Notes: a model not told the origin generated them from the letters alone. Positions 35,192 to 45,983 are shown, counted from the first letter of the stretch. The stretch: DNA of 64,000 bases from Nemania diffusa (GCA_038501195.1 JBBPUQ010000003.1:2930501-2994500), one strand, 5' to 3'. Program-made: numbers and translations.

Positions 35192-35599
35192 AACAGTCGG
35201 TGGGTTTTGATACGCTTGGTAACTTGGAAGTCATCGTTAGTCTAATATTCCAAATAAACACTCTCCCTATACTTCTTCTCTTATCCAATAACCGCGTATC
35301 TCTCCTACAGAGTAAGCTGGTCGCTCGCTTGCTGAGTAGATGTCAACGTAAACACCAACCATATTCGTCCTTCCCGATAGCCAGATCGGCTAGAGTGTAT
35401 GTCAGACTGCCAGTGGTGAATGCAACATGAAGACTGCGCCTCTGTGCCCCAAGCTGCCGTAAGGATTTAGAACACCGTGTCTGTGATGCGGCAACACGAG
35501 AAGGAATCGCTCCAGGCTGACGATGCCAAAGTCTGACAACCAGAGGTATTTAATGCCAATCCAGTACCGGATCGATTCGTCACCTTCACCACCCTCGAC
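35192..35599. other. Short spacer
   Basis: About 400 bp between P450-B and flavin oxidase 2, same strand. It holds a terminator and a promoter. No distinct motif was recognised. Confidence 0.4.
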
Positions 35600-37615
35600 A
35601 TGCCAGTCATGGCCGCGCCAACTAAGATCTTGCTTCTTTTAGCCCTCATTTGGGCAGACTATGCAACTGCCCTACTCTCTGAAGAACTGGTCGATATCGT
35701 GGTCGGCACCTCTGGGCCGCAGGCACTGTTAGACAGCATAACCGAGTCAGCCAATCTTATCGACCATACTGCTAGCTTATCCTACACTATATCAGGTTCG
35801 GAAACAGAATGGAGGGCAGCCATTGCGTGTAAGGTTGTCGCTCTGGTTTTGGAAAGCCATCAGGTGTACCAGAGCCCGTCCGCTCAGCTCTACGAGGATG
35901 AAGAAGTCCTAAACTGGTGAGCCTTGGTAGCAGGCGGTGTCATCAAAGCCATTGTCTTACATTTTCAGGTCAACTACATGCTGGCTTGCTGCCAATTGCT
36001 TTATCCGCCCTCAAAATGCTGTTGAAGTTGCCCTCATATTGAGTATTGTGAAGACGACAGGAGCTAAGTTCGCCGTGCGTAGTGGAGGGCATAATCCCAA
36101 CCCTGGGTTTGCCAGTATCGAGAGTGATGGCGTGTTGATAGACTTACAAGACTTGAAACTCCTATCTATTGATCCAGAAGGGATACTATCCGCTGGTCCA
36201 GGTCACCGCTGGATTGAACTCTACAATTTTAGCGAGGACCATGGCCGGACCGTCAAAGGAGGTCGCACGGCCGACGTTGGCATTCCTGGGTTCCTCCTGG
36301 GAGGTGAGTGAAACAGCGGTGACTTCCACGACTTCAAATTATATAGCTAAAGCACGCTTGCAGGTGGAATGCCATACTTCCCTTCGATTCATGGTTTGGG
36401 TGCAGACAGCATCATCAACTACGAAGTATGCCCTACTCTCCATCGTGCCTTGTTGTATTCCTCAGACGGTCTATCATCGTTAAAGGTCTTGACTGACTGT
36501 TATTGTTATCCCAGCTAGTTCTTCCGAACTCGACGTTGATCCATGCCAATGCGCAGCAGAATCAGGATATATACAGTGCTCTCAAGGGTGGGGGCTCTAA
36601 TTTTGGTATGTGTTTGGGAAGCCCATACGCTTCTATCAGCACAAACTGACTAAGAATACTCAAGGGATCGTGACTAGATTTGATTTAGAGACATATCCAT
36701 TGCTCCGCGCTCAGTATGTTGTCAACCTCTACAACGCATCGGATTATGTCAACATATTCGCTGCCACCGTGAAGCTTCAACGCTTCATGGAACTAGACCC
36801 GAAGATCGACGCATATGTGACTATGACGCCTACGGTGGCTGTCGTAGGCATGTTCTACGCAGACTGGTTGGCTGAAAGACCCGCGGCGTTTGATGCATTT
36901 TACGAGCTAGGCAGCCTCATTGGGCCCATGGTGCCGCTGACAAATGGCACGGTCGCCAGCCTAGCTGCTGACCTGCAAGAACACACTCCGATGTACAATG
37001 CACGGTACGTGTCTTTCCGAATGCCGTGCCTCGGATGCGCGTGTAATGCTGACTTCAGGGGTTACAGGAGATACATCGCAGCAGCCACAACCTTGGTAGA
37101 CTCCGGACTCTATCTTGAGAACCATAGACACTTCTTACAGGTGCTAGAGAACAGCAAGACATCTCTCGCAGCTAACATGTCTTATACAATTCAACCCGTA
37201 GCATCAGCAACGGTGCGCCAAGGAAACGAGCAACGGGGAAACACACTAGGCCTCGAGGAAGTCCCACAAACATGTAAGTGCATCTGTTTCCCCTGATCTT
37301 TGCATGATAACACGTGGGCGCGCTGATATGAGTGATCTAGGGTGGTCGATGGTCGTGGAATGGGCAGAGCAGGTGGATGACGGCATGGCACACGACACGT
37401 TACATGGGTTGCTAGGCGCGCTCGACAGGCTAGCTGAGGATAGACATCTCCTAATGGAATTCCGCTTCATGAACGATGCCAACCTCGAGCAGGATGTTCT
37501 AGGCTCGTACGGAACGGCCAACCTAGGTCGGCTCCGCTCCGCCGCGGACGCATCCGATCCGGAAAGGTTGTTGCAAACCTTGCAGAACGATGGGTTCCTG
37601 TTGCGTGGCTTGTGA
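35600..37615 (+). CDS. BBE-like FAD-linked oxidase 2
   Basis: Seven exons: 35600-35916, 35969-36303, 36364-36425, 36515-36605, 36665-37004, 37059-37273, 37341-37615, giving 544 aa. Signal peptide in the first 25 residues (ILLLLALIWADYATA). RSGGH with His at about 147 is the covalent FAD site; the bicovalent Cys is replaced (GGRTADVGIPG), so attachment is probably single. The C-terminal region has FMNDANLEQDVLGSYG, matching FMNDAGASQRVIESYG of oxidase 1. Exons 2-4 (335, 62, 91 bp) are identical in length to those of oxidase 1, proving shared ancestry. The proteins have diverged strongly outside the FAD fold, so they may act at different steps. The start may be either Met1 or Met4. Confidence 0.9.
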
Positions 37616-38621
37616 CGGAATCTCCGGCACATGTATAGCATCACCGGATGTAACCGTCAACTCGTATTCATCATAGTTATGGGGGGTGGGATCTACCATT
37701 TTATCTATCGGCCACTTGTTAAAAGACCAATACGCCGTAATACCAAGATGTAGTCGATAGCCACTTTCGACAAAATCGTAGCTCAACATGCATCTTCTGT
37801 GACAGCCTTTGCGTGCAGACCATGACCCAAAGTACGGAGTACCTATATACATATATTACGGAATAAGGGGGGTATTACAAGATCATGATCAATTATGTGA
37901 TGGTCGTATCAAAATCGCCTGAGAGATTATGTCAGAAACTTAATATTATGAGACATAATCCCGAAAAGACCCCCTCCCCCTGCTATCTGAGCACTTCAGG
38001 TAAGCTTGTATTCAGCTACCGGCGGCTTGGAACCCCTGTCGGGACTGCCGCCGCCTGAGTTGGAGAGGAGTATTACATACGGTCCTGGTAATTAATCTCC
38101 ATTCCATTTTATTCCCATTGTACTCTACAAGGCATCTCCTTCAAACAGACAGGGGAGTTCAAAATATACTCCAAAAGTCTAAGGCTGCCGGTTTCTCTTT
38201 CTGCCCTTGCTGCCTAAAGTAGGCATCGTAGCGTGGCAGTGCTTAGGGGAAGCTTGAGGGGTTGGCAGACGGACGCAGCCTCATCTGGAAGCCGGCAAAG
38301 CACCTATCATGTCCATTCATCAGGCAGCGGGCACCACCAAACAAGACAGGCCGTCAGAGGTTGTGTCGCACCGGCGTACCAAACGCCGGGAGAGCCTACG
38401 AGTCCGTCCTTCTATTCGTTGGTCCCCGCCACCACGTCCTTGTTTTCCTTGTCCTTCTTTCTGCACGGCGAGTTCAGCCATGTTCGCAACCTTTGAAACG
38501 GAGACATACTTTTGAACACTTCATTCCTTGACGTGTCTCTGGTATTTTCAATCCAGAACCCCGTCCCATAACCACCACAACCACCACGATCAGAACAGGC
38601 CCCGCGCTTTTCAACTCCGAG
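37616..38621. other. 1 kb spacer
   Basis: Between flavin oxidase 2 and the AKR, same strand. Short overlapping ORFs near 38230-38530 lack coding features. It holds the terminator of the first gene and the promoter of the next. Confidence 0.4.
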
Positions 38622-39682
38622 ATGGCAACCCCACCCCGAATCATCGCAGGCAGTGGCACCTGGGGTCATAACGTGGACACCGACGAGGCTAAACAGCTGA
38701 TGAAAGATCTCGCGGCCATCGATGTCAATGAGATCGACACCGCTGCCATCTACCCATTCAGCAATCCGACCGTCTCAGAGCAGATCATTGGCGACAGCGG
38801 TCTGAGCCATCAGGGTTGTGTCATCGACACAAAGATCATGTGGTTTGATAATGGCAAGGGCACTCTTACAAAGGAGAATATTGCCAAATCCATCGATGAG
38901 TCCCTGGCTCGATTGAAAGTGGAAAGGGTACTTGCCCGTCGCAGTCATTGGAAACGACTCTGCCGGTGGTGTTCACTGACCCGTATGATATTAATGTATA
39001 GGTTCATATCCTTTATGCCATCGGCCCAGACTCTACAACCCCACTCGAAGAACAGGCCGCTGCATTCGATAGCGTTTATCGCCAGGGCAAATTCGAAAAG
39101 CTGGGCATCTGCAACTTCTCCCCTGAAATGTTAAAACAATTCGTCGAAATTGCAGAGCGCGAAGGCTTCGTGAAGCCGAGCGTGTACCAGGGCCAGTACA
39201 ACCTCTTGTGTCGCACATATGAGGACGTGCTTTTCCCCTTTATTCGGGAAAATGACATCGCCTTCATGGCCTTTTCGCCTCTCGCTCAAGGTATGCTCAC
39301 TGGCAAGCTCACATTCGCCGACAGCCCCGACCAGGATCTGAAGGGCACGCGCTTTGACACGGCCAAAGACAACATCTACGGGCTCAATGCCAGGCGCTGG
39401 TATGACAAGCCATCCTTTCACAGTGCCATTAGAGAGCTAAAGGCATTTTGCGAGCCTCATGGCATCGACACAATTGATGCCGCGATGCGGTGGCTCCGAC
39501 ACCATTCAATCCTGGACGGCACTAGAGGGGATGGAATCATCATTGGCACTAAGAACAAGCAGCAAGGCGACAAATGCATTTCAGGCGTCCAAGCTGGCCC
39601 GCTTCCCCTGGCTCTTGCTGAGCAGATCAACTCTTTATGGAGCGGAGTCGCAGAGGACGCTGCAAGCATCTTGTCTTATTAA
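38622..39682 (+). CDS. Aldo-keto reductase (aflatoxin-aldehyde-reductase-like)
   Basis: Two exons: 38622-38927 and 39002-39682, with a 74 bp GT-AG intron; 328 aa, the normal AKR size. Catalytic tetrad visible: Asp39 (EIDTAAIYP), Tyr44, Lys71 (DTKIMWF) and His104 (VHILYAIGPD). FSPLAQGMLTGKL and a C-terminal IIIGTKN segment, which normally contacts the 2'-phosphate of NADPH, agree with the AKR7/aflatoxin B1 aldehyde reductase group. It should reduce an aldehyde or ketone with NADPH in the cytosol. Lying between flavin oxidase 2 and P450-C on the same strand, it probably acts on an oxidised diterpenoid intermediate. Confidence 0.93.
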
Positions 39683-40329
39683 TTCCGCTAATCTACTTAT
39701 AATGCTGGCCCCGTATCGAGGGTAGTCTATTTATGACTGTATCTAACAATGTCCGCTAATGCAATGTAAAATCGCCTCGTGACATTTATGAGCTTAAGTC
39801 ATAGGCATGAGCAAGGTGAAGTGAAAGCATCAGGGCAATCGTAGGCTGGTTCTATAGTAATCATCAACTATAACTTGCCAAGTTAACTCTCACACTAGGC
39901 TTAGTATGCGCCTCTAGTTAGCTCTAGGCTGGGGAGTATGAGACGGTATGAAAAATTACTACCCTAAAGTAACAAATAGAGCTCGCATCTATTAACTGCC
40001 TGCCGTGCTTACGACCGTTGGTGTCTATGGATGTGCACGGCCTCAGTTGACCAGGTTGGTCGTCGGAGGGAACAAAAATGGAACGGAATCGGAGGCAGCA
40101 CAAGATGGAACCCCCCGAGAGTATCAGAGTATCTATCGAGGCGAGCAAGAAGCGAGATCGGTATCTGCTGGCTCCCCTCCTCAATCACTCGGAATGCTTT
40201 GGGCTCCCGTTTGTTTGTTCACAAGTCCGCAAAGGCTTAGCCGCAGAAGACATTCGTTGAGCTGCTACCTATGCTGTACCCCCTTTCGCACTGAGTTAAT
40301 ACTTTTTGCCCTAATACCATTCTGTTCTG
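39683..40329. other. Spacer between AKR and P450-C
   Basis: About 650 bp. It should hold the AKR terminator and the P450-C promoter. Three overlapping chance frames near 40005-40355 have no support. Confidence 0.4.
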
Positions 40330-42260
40330 ATGTCTTCTCTCCGGGATCACGATGATGGCTTCTTTTTGCCCAAGAGTATTGAGAGCTATTCTCTCTTTAA
40401 AGGAGAGTACTTTAGCTGGGACTCGCTTAGCCAGTTTCCCGGGATACAGATCACCGCCCTTTTAATTGGTTCCATCCTCATTTTACTCTCGCTGAAACAG
40501 AACGGTAAAAGGGTCCCCGGGGCGCCTATTCATGGACACCGGTACTGGTGGGAACCTACTATTTGGTCACAGATGAGATTCGTCTTTGGAGCCCAAGGTA
40601 TCGTTGCAAGTGGCTATAGAAAGGTGACATGACACACAACCGCCAACGAAGTGCCACTAGGGTCCAACAGCTAACCCTCGAATCACAGTTCAAGGACAGG
40701 CCCTTCGTAGTACAACGATACGATGTCGATATCACAGTCATGCCAAACAGGTATCTAGAGGAGCTGAGACTCATACCGCCTACCAAGCTTAGTGCGGTGA
40801 GAGCTCAAGTCGCGGTGAGAGGAAGCTCATTTGACGCTTGGAAGCGAGACAGCAGGCTAAAGAGACGTAGAATCTTTGCCATAAGTGGACCTATACGAAC
40901 GTCATGACCGAGTCGAACCTCCATTTCCGTGTTATACAGAATAAGCTCATTGCTGAGCTGTACAAATATCTCGATACGGCGAAGACCGAGCTAGATTACG
41001 CCTGGGATAAAGACGTACCTAGCTCCCAAGGTATTCACACGACTATCTCATCCTTCATGATCGAGGTTAGGAAAGCATTAATACAAAGGCTGACATCCAT
41101 TGCCAGACTGGCAGGAAGTTGATCTGCAGAACGTGATCCGCATGCTGGTAGCACGAATGTCGGCAAAGGTATTTCTCGGCAACCCTGTTTGTAGGGAAGA
41201 AGAGTGGCTCAGGCTATCTATCGAATTTTCGCTCGATGTATTTACTACTGCTTTCACCCTCCGCCGTTTCCCACCGTGGACTCATCCAGTCGTTGCGCAC
41301 TTGATACCGTCGCGCTACCGCGTCAAGAAGGACCTGGCGACCGCCGAGAGAATCCTTAGCCCCTTGATGAACAAGCACATTGATGCCGTTCAGAAGAGAT
41401 CTCAGGGTCAAAAGGTGGACGAGGAGGACACGCTTCTGAACTGGATGGTAGATCATGGTACGGCTGAAGAAAACAGAGTCGACAAGATGTCTGCTCGCCA
41501 AGCGATCCTGACTCTCGCTAGCATCCACACTACATCTATGGCCGTCGCTAACATCGTTTTCGACTTGTGCGCCCATCCAGAATGGTTCTCAGTTCTAAGA
41601 GATGAAATCGATGAGATTACCACCGACATAGGGCCAGTCTGCTCCTCTCCCGAAAGCGGTTCTAAGCATTGGCTGGCACGTCTAGAGAAGCTCGACAGTT
41701 TTTTTATCGAGAGCCAAAGGGTCAATCCCCCAATTCTTCGTAAGCGCCACAAATCACTCCATCACTACTTCCCTATTCACCCAAGCTACTTTAAGGAGAT
41801 AGGGGCTCAAACATGACTTATAGTTGGCCCTCAGAGAGTCGCAATGGAGCCGATCACGCTGAAAGACGGCACGCACATCCCGAAGGGGGCTAGGATCTCT
41901 TGGGCTGGGCACCATCATTTAAACGACCCCGCCGTCACCCACCAGCCCGACGTTTTCGACCCGATGCGGAGTTATCGCGCTCGCCATGCCTCACCGGACC
42001 AGATGAATAAACACCTTGCTGGGCAGACCAGCCCAGACAACCTAGCTTTCGGATACGGGAAGCTAGCGTGTCCGGGACGAGCCTTTTCGGTAGGCGAGAT
42101 CAAGCTGATCCTAGCCCGGCTGATTGTGGGTTACGATTTCCGCTTCCCCAACGGCAAAGGTCGACCAATCAACATGTTCGCCGACGAGAATGTGTTTCCA
42201 GATCCCGCCGCTAACATCATGATGAAGCGGCGGAGCGGTAAGGGCAGCCTGACCTCCTAG
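40330..42260 (+). CDS. Cytochrome P450-C, diterpene-oxidase-like
   Basis: Five exons: 40330-40623, 40689-40814, 40871-41030, 41107-41739, 41824-42260, giving 549 aa. Membrane anchor at about residues 39-56. Signatures: ASIHTT, ESQR, and haem loop FGYGKLACPGRAFS with Cys at about 487. Three introns coincide in place and phase with P450-A and -B. The extra 56 bp intron (40815-40870) is unique to this gene; without it the frame runs into a stop and the conserved helix is lost. It is closest to P450-B by eye (haem loop, TESNLHFRVIQNKL against TSDLHFRAVQDKI), so a duplication of B and C is likely. Last recognisable gene of the cluster. Confidence 0.92.
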
Positions 42261-43671
42261 GCATAGCTTACTTGACAAGTTTGGTATCCACGAAGTGGGA
42301 TTCTGCATGCGGGATCGTAGATATTCGTGTACAGGCGGGCCTTCAGAAAGGAGTGGACTATCGTAAATAGGATGAGTCTGATGAAGTCAACACTGGCCCA
42401 ATGGTTGACCACAAGAAATCTTGATCTAAGCTCTCCAATGTGCGGAAGCTTTAGGAAGTACTTGTGCCTATACTGTGATCCAACGTCTTGTTAAGATACC
42501 TCGTATTACGTGATCATATTAATACAACCCTCCTTATATTGCGAGAGCGTCCATCGGTGTTTTCTTATACCAATATTGAGGCACTTAGCTGAGAACGTGA
42601 TTCTACAAGTCAGTTAAGGCATATTATATCTCGATTTTTCTTTATTTGCGCTGGTCGAGATGTTTCTAAGAATCTCTATTGCACAATGAACGTACTTAGT
42701 AGAACCTCGCTTCGTGTTACCCGGCCTAATTACCAATGTTGTGAGTCAATGGCATTCGTTCAAGGAGCAACGCATTGTCAATCAAGACCTGATGTAATAC
42801 GACATGCAAGATTTTAGTTACTCGACTAAGCCCAGCAGCTGATCTAGTGTTTGAGTTTTACATCACTCACACCACCTCCTTTGGGATTCGATTTCGAGCA
42901 GTAAGGCAATCTACCTAAAAAGGTCACGCGGAGTCCATATCCTCTGCTTTACAGAAAAATTGCAGTTTAGGTGAGCTATCTGTCTACTTAGTAGGCATGT
43001 CTTCAATACTGCCTTTACGATTTGGAGGAGCTAAGTAGCTTGATCGGTGAACAATGGAAATGCTAAATTTGTGTTGACAGCCTCAGACTGAGTAACTATT
43101 CGAGGATGGGTGGTTATTAATCAAGGGTCTTGAGGCAGCACCACGGTCCCCAATGAGGCTTGGGCCTATCTAGTGTACTTATGAACATATATCTTCGTGC
43201 ACCTAGGTAGTATGCACACCTTTCAGCAGTGACACTTCAACAGCCAATTATACGTACTGGTCTTCCTAGGCCTGCAACTCGCTCTAATCCCAACGAATAA
43301 AACGTTCGATGAGTGGACTCGGCCGATTGGCTACTACGTCGCCGCCGTCGCCCAGTTCTGCTGCGGTAAGAGTATAATTCTTCGTGGCCGCCAATCATAT
43401 ATTACCTGATGCCATGCGGTCATCCAGGCGGAGCCGGCAGGCGCATATTGGACTACTCATTGGTTTCTCCTAGCCAGCGCCAAGTCCATTGGTTACCAAC
43501 ACTTGCCCCTCATAGTCTGCCTATTTATGCGTAAAAAGGCATATAAGTCGCCCGCCCTTCGTTGATGTCGCCTAGGTCTCTTGTCGCATCATCTTATCAT
43601 TTCACTCCGAATCCTCCCAAGCATCATATTGTCAGCCACATATAGTGTCTGCTATTAGGTGATTTGTGACT
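42261..43671. other. Right boundary spacer of the cluster
   Basis: 1.4 kb with no intact gene. AT-rich. A probable relic exon pair lies at 43233-43532 (listed separately). The change from tightly packed genes to decayed sequence suggests the cluster ends at P450-C. Confidence 0.45.
43233..43532 (+). pseudogene. Possible relic exon pair
   Basis: An open segment 43233-43365 reads as a hydrophobic, protein-like stretch (YVLVFLGLQLALIP, later GYYVAAVAQFCC). It ends at a GT donor whose 62 bp intron leads to an AG acceptor and a second open segment, 43428-43532, closed by TAA. There is no start codon upstream in frame. This may be the end of a decayed gene. Family not recognised. Confidence 0.25.
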
Positions 43672-43842
43672 ATGGCATCCGCTGCGGAACCAGTCCCGCA
43701 GGTGGACGTGCTGCCCCCGGCGGACAAAACGGTTCGCTGGCCTTCGCGGGTAGATTCCTAAAGGCCGCCGTCACCACGGTCGGACATTGAGTCGGAAGCG
43801 GAAGCGCCATTACACGATACCGATTCGATCTCTATTGACTGA
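43672..43842 (+). pseudogene. In-frame 5' extension with two nonsense codons
   Basis: Starting at ATG 43672, the frame of the following ORF is already protein-like (Ala/Pro/Asp-rich, with KTVRWPSRVDS) but is broken by TAA at 43759 and TGA at 43840, directly before ATG 43843. TAA would be CAA and TGA would be CGA before C-to-T change. This suggests the present 256-aa ORF is the remainder of a longer gene. Confidence 0.45.
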
Positions 43843-44613
43843 ATGCAGAGCATTCCAGACTTTACGGGGCGCAAGATGGTTGCGTTCGACGATGACCGCA
43901 CCACAACTGCCTATGAAGCTTGGGAGCTGGTTGGCATAGAAGATAGATACGCCCGCCAGTCTTGGAAGTCATTCTGTGGCCTCGATTTCGGTGCTAGATG
44001 GGTGAGCCACATGGATGGGTGCGTATTGGTTAACCCCCTCGTCTCATTCGATCAAGGGGAGCTCGCCGACATGCACGAGGAGGCGATCCGTTTACACAAG
44101 GTGAAGGATGGTGTTGGGAAAGGGAACGCCTATGCACAAGACCTAGCAAACCGAGCCTATAACCTTCCAAGCGATTTCTACGACAAGCTGCAGCATCTAC
44201 TTGAGGACAAGACCGTCGCAACCAACAGAACCCCATACCGACAACGAGAATGGCGTGTCGTGGTTCTGCAGCCTGGCGAGTTCCGGATGACGGACCTGTT
44301 ACCAGAACGCAAGCGGAAGGGCCTCTTCTCATGGATGAAGGCGAAGCAGGCTCCTGTAACCAGAACGTGGTTTGTTGTTATCCGGGGTCAAGAAGTTAAA
44401 GCGACCAAACAAGACGGTGGCTGGAAGGCGTACAACCGGCACTCTAATCCTTGGTGGAAATTCGACAACCGAGAGACAAAAGAAGGACGAGGTCAGCACA
44501 AGGACATAATGAAGAAATTCGATAAGGCTCGTTTTCAGCGTCATCGCTATCGCCCTCGCCCTCGACCGTCTTCCCTTGTTCCATCGAAACCTCGACCGCT
44601 AGCGGTTCAATGA
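43843..44613 (+). CDS. Hypothetical protein, possibly 5'-truncated
   Basis: Single open frame of 256 aa with coding-like composition, for example RQREWRVVVLQPGEFRMTDLLPE and SWMKAKQAPVTRTWFVVIRGQEVKA in the middle. The C-terminus is Arg/Pro-rich (HRYRPRPRPSS) and basic. No known domain is recognised. The frame extends 171 bp upstream through two nonsense codons to another ATG, so this ORF may be a degraded gene that still reads open from an internal Met. If translated, the product would be a soluble basic protein. The neighbours are relics and transposons, which supports decay. Confidence 0.5.
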   Translation: MQSIPDFTGRKMVAFDDDRTTTAYEAWELVGIEDRYARQSWKSFCGLDFGARWVSHMDGCVLVNPLVSFDQGELADMHEEAIRLHKVKDGVGKGNAYAQDLANRAYNLPSDFYDKLQHLLEDKTVATNRTPYRQREWRVVVLQPGEFRMTDLLPERKRKGLFSWMKAKQAPVTRTWFVVIRGQEVKATKQDGGWKAYNRHSNPWWKFDNRETKEGRGQHKDIMKKFDKARFQRHRYRPRPRPSSLVPSKPRPLAVQ

Positions 44614-45159
44614 GGAAGCCCGTTAACTGAACTAGGGTCAGCGTATAGCTAGATCTGAATTATTCGATATCTGCGCTTTCGCATCATTTTGAGCAACATA
44701 GGGGACGACTAAAGTTTATCAACCCGGTTTCAACACGGCTGCTGTCGTTTCTCCTACTAGATAGTGGTTTCATTTGTGACAGAGCTGAACGGTAGATTTG
44801 CAAACCTAGAGAGAGCCTGCATTCGGTTGAAGAAAGGGGCTGGTGGATGACGGATAGATTCTATACCAGAAGAGACCTTCTACTAGTATCTATTTTCTTG
44901 AGATGAATAACGAGGCGGAGCTTACGTGTGGTGATCTTTCGGGGATATATCGGAAAGGCGGCTGCTTGTTTAACGGTATACCTAACCTCCAGCGGGGATG
45001 GTTTATGACCTTGACGATTACGTGATTAGGTTTCTATATTTGAACCGAGTACCTGCTATTATTAACTATTATATATATCCCTACATGTGCAATAGTAATC
45101 TAAATCGACCCGGAGAGTCCAGACCGAATGCACTTGCCCTTGGCGATGGCTACAGTTAA

Positions 45160-45983
45160 TATCAACAAGGCGCTGGATTCGATGATGAGGCGGCACAGGA
45201 CTCGAGAGCCGGGGGTCGTCGGAGGTATATCAGACGGTTGTTATGTCGTAGTCAATATGAGAGCGGTCAAGATTGCATTCTTTGGCAGCGCTACCCACAG
45301 GTAAAGTCAGTCAAATAAACGGCTTTTGACGTATTTTATCTTGATTGATCGCAAAAAAAGCCTTGTTTAACTAACTTACCTAAATCTATTGACTTGATTA
45401 ATTGAGTTAATTGACCAAGTAACTTAAGCAATATATATAAAGTATATAGATTATAAAAAGTAAAATAAGTAAATAAAGTAGTAAATAAAGTAGTAAATAA
45501 AGTAGTAAATAAAGTAATTAATAAAGTAATTAGTAAAATAGTTAATAAATAAAATAATAAAATATAAACTAAATAAATATAAATAGCTAAATTAGTAGCT
45601 AAATAAATAGTTAAATAAGTAGTTGTATATATAGCTATATATATAGCTAAATAAGTAAGTTTAAAAATAAAGTATTATTTAGTTTACTTAAAAAAAAAAA
45701 ACTTCTTTTTTACTAAAAAAAAACAACAAAAATTATTTTAAAAAATAAGAAAATTAATTGAAAGTAATTAACAAGTAACAAGTCAAGTAAAGAATTATTA
45801 CTTTACTTGCAATCAATTTTAAACTGATTATTTGGACTGGATTGGGTCAATTAATTGACAATCAGTCAAAGTATTACTTTACCTGTGGGTAGCGCTGTTC
45901 TTTGGGCCGACATACAACGTCATGCAGCGGAATATCGTTCTCGGCTATCTAGAGAAAGACACTTTATAAAAGGGTGGAATTGA
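45160..45983 (+). pseudogene. Relic ORF interrupted by a hAT MITE
   Basis: Removing the 612 bp MITE and one copy of its 8 bp duplication joins the open frame 45160-45285 to 45906-45983 in phase, giving RSQYESGQDCILW then ADIQRHAAEYRSRLS and a stop at 45981. Upstream the frame is closed by TAA at 45157, itself one C-to-T change from CAA. No family is recognised. It could be chance openness, but the continuity across the insertion argues for an old coding region. Confidence 0.35.
45286..45897. mobile_element. hAT-type MITE, 612 bp
   Basis: Terminal inverted repeats begin CAGCGCTACCCACAGGTAAA and are identical for at least 22 bp. The element is flanked by a perfect 8 bp target-site duplication TTCTTTGG (45278-45285 and 45898-45905). 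An 8 bp duplication with ends starting CAG is diagnostic of the hAT superfamily. The interior is very AT-rich, with a run of taaagtagtaaa-type tandem units around 45465-45545 and no coding capacity, so it is non-autonomous. Confidence 0.92.

Noticed and set aside
45460..45545. CRISPR-like regular short repeats (taaagtagtaaa)
   Set aside because: This is a simple AT-rich tandem repeat inside the hAT MITE, without unique spacers, in a eukaryotic genome.
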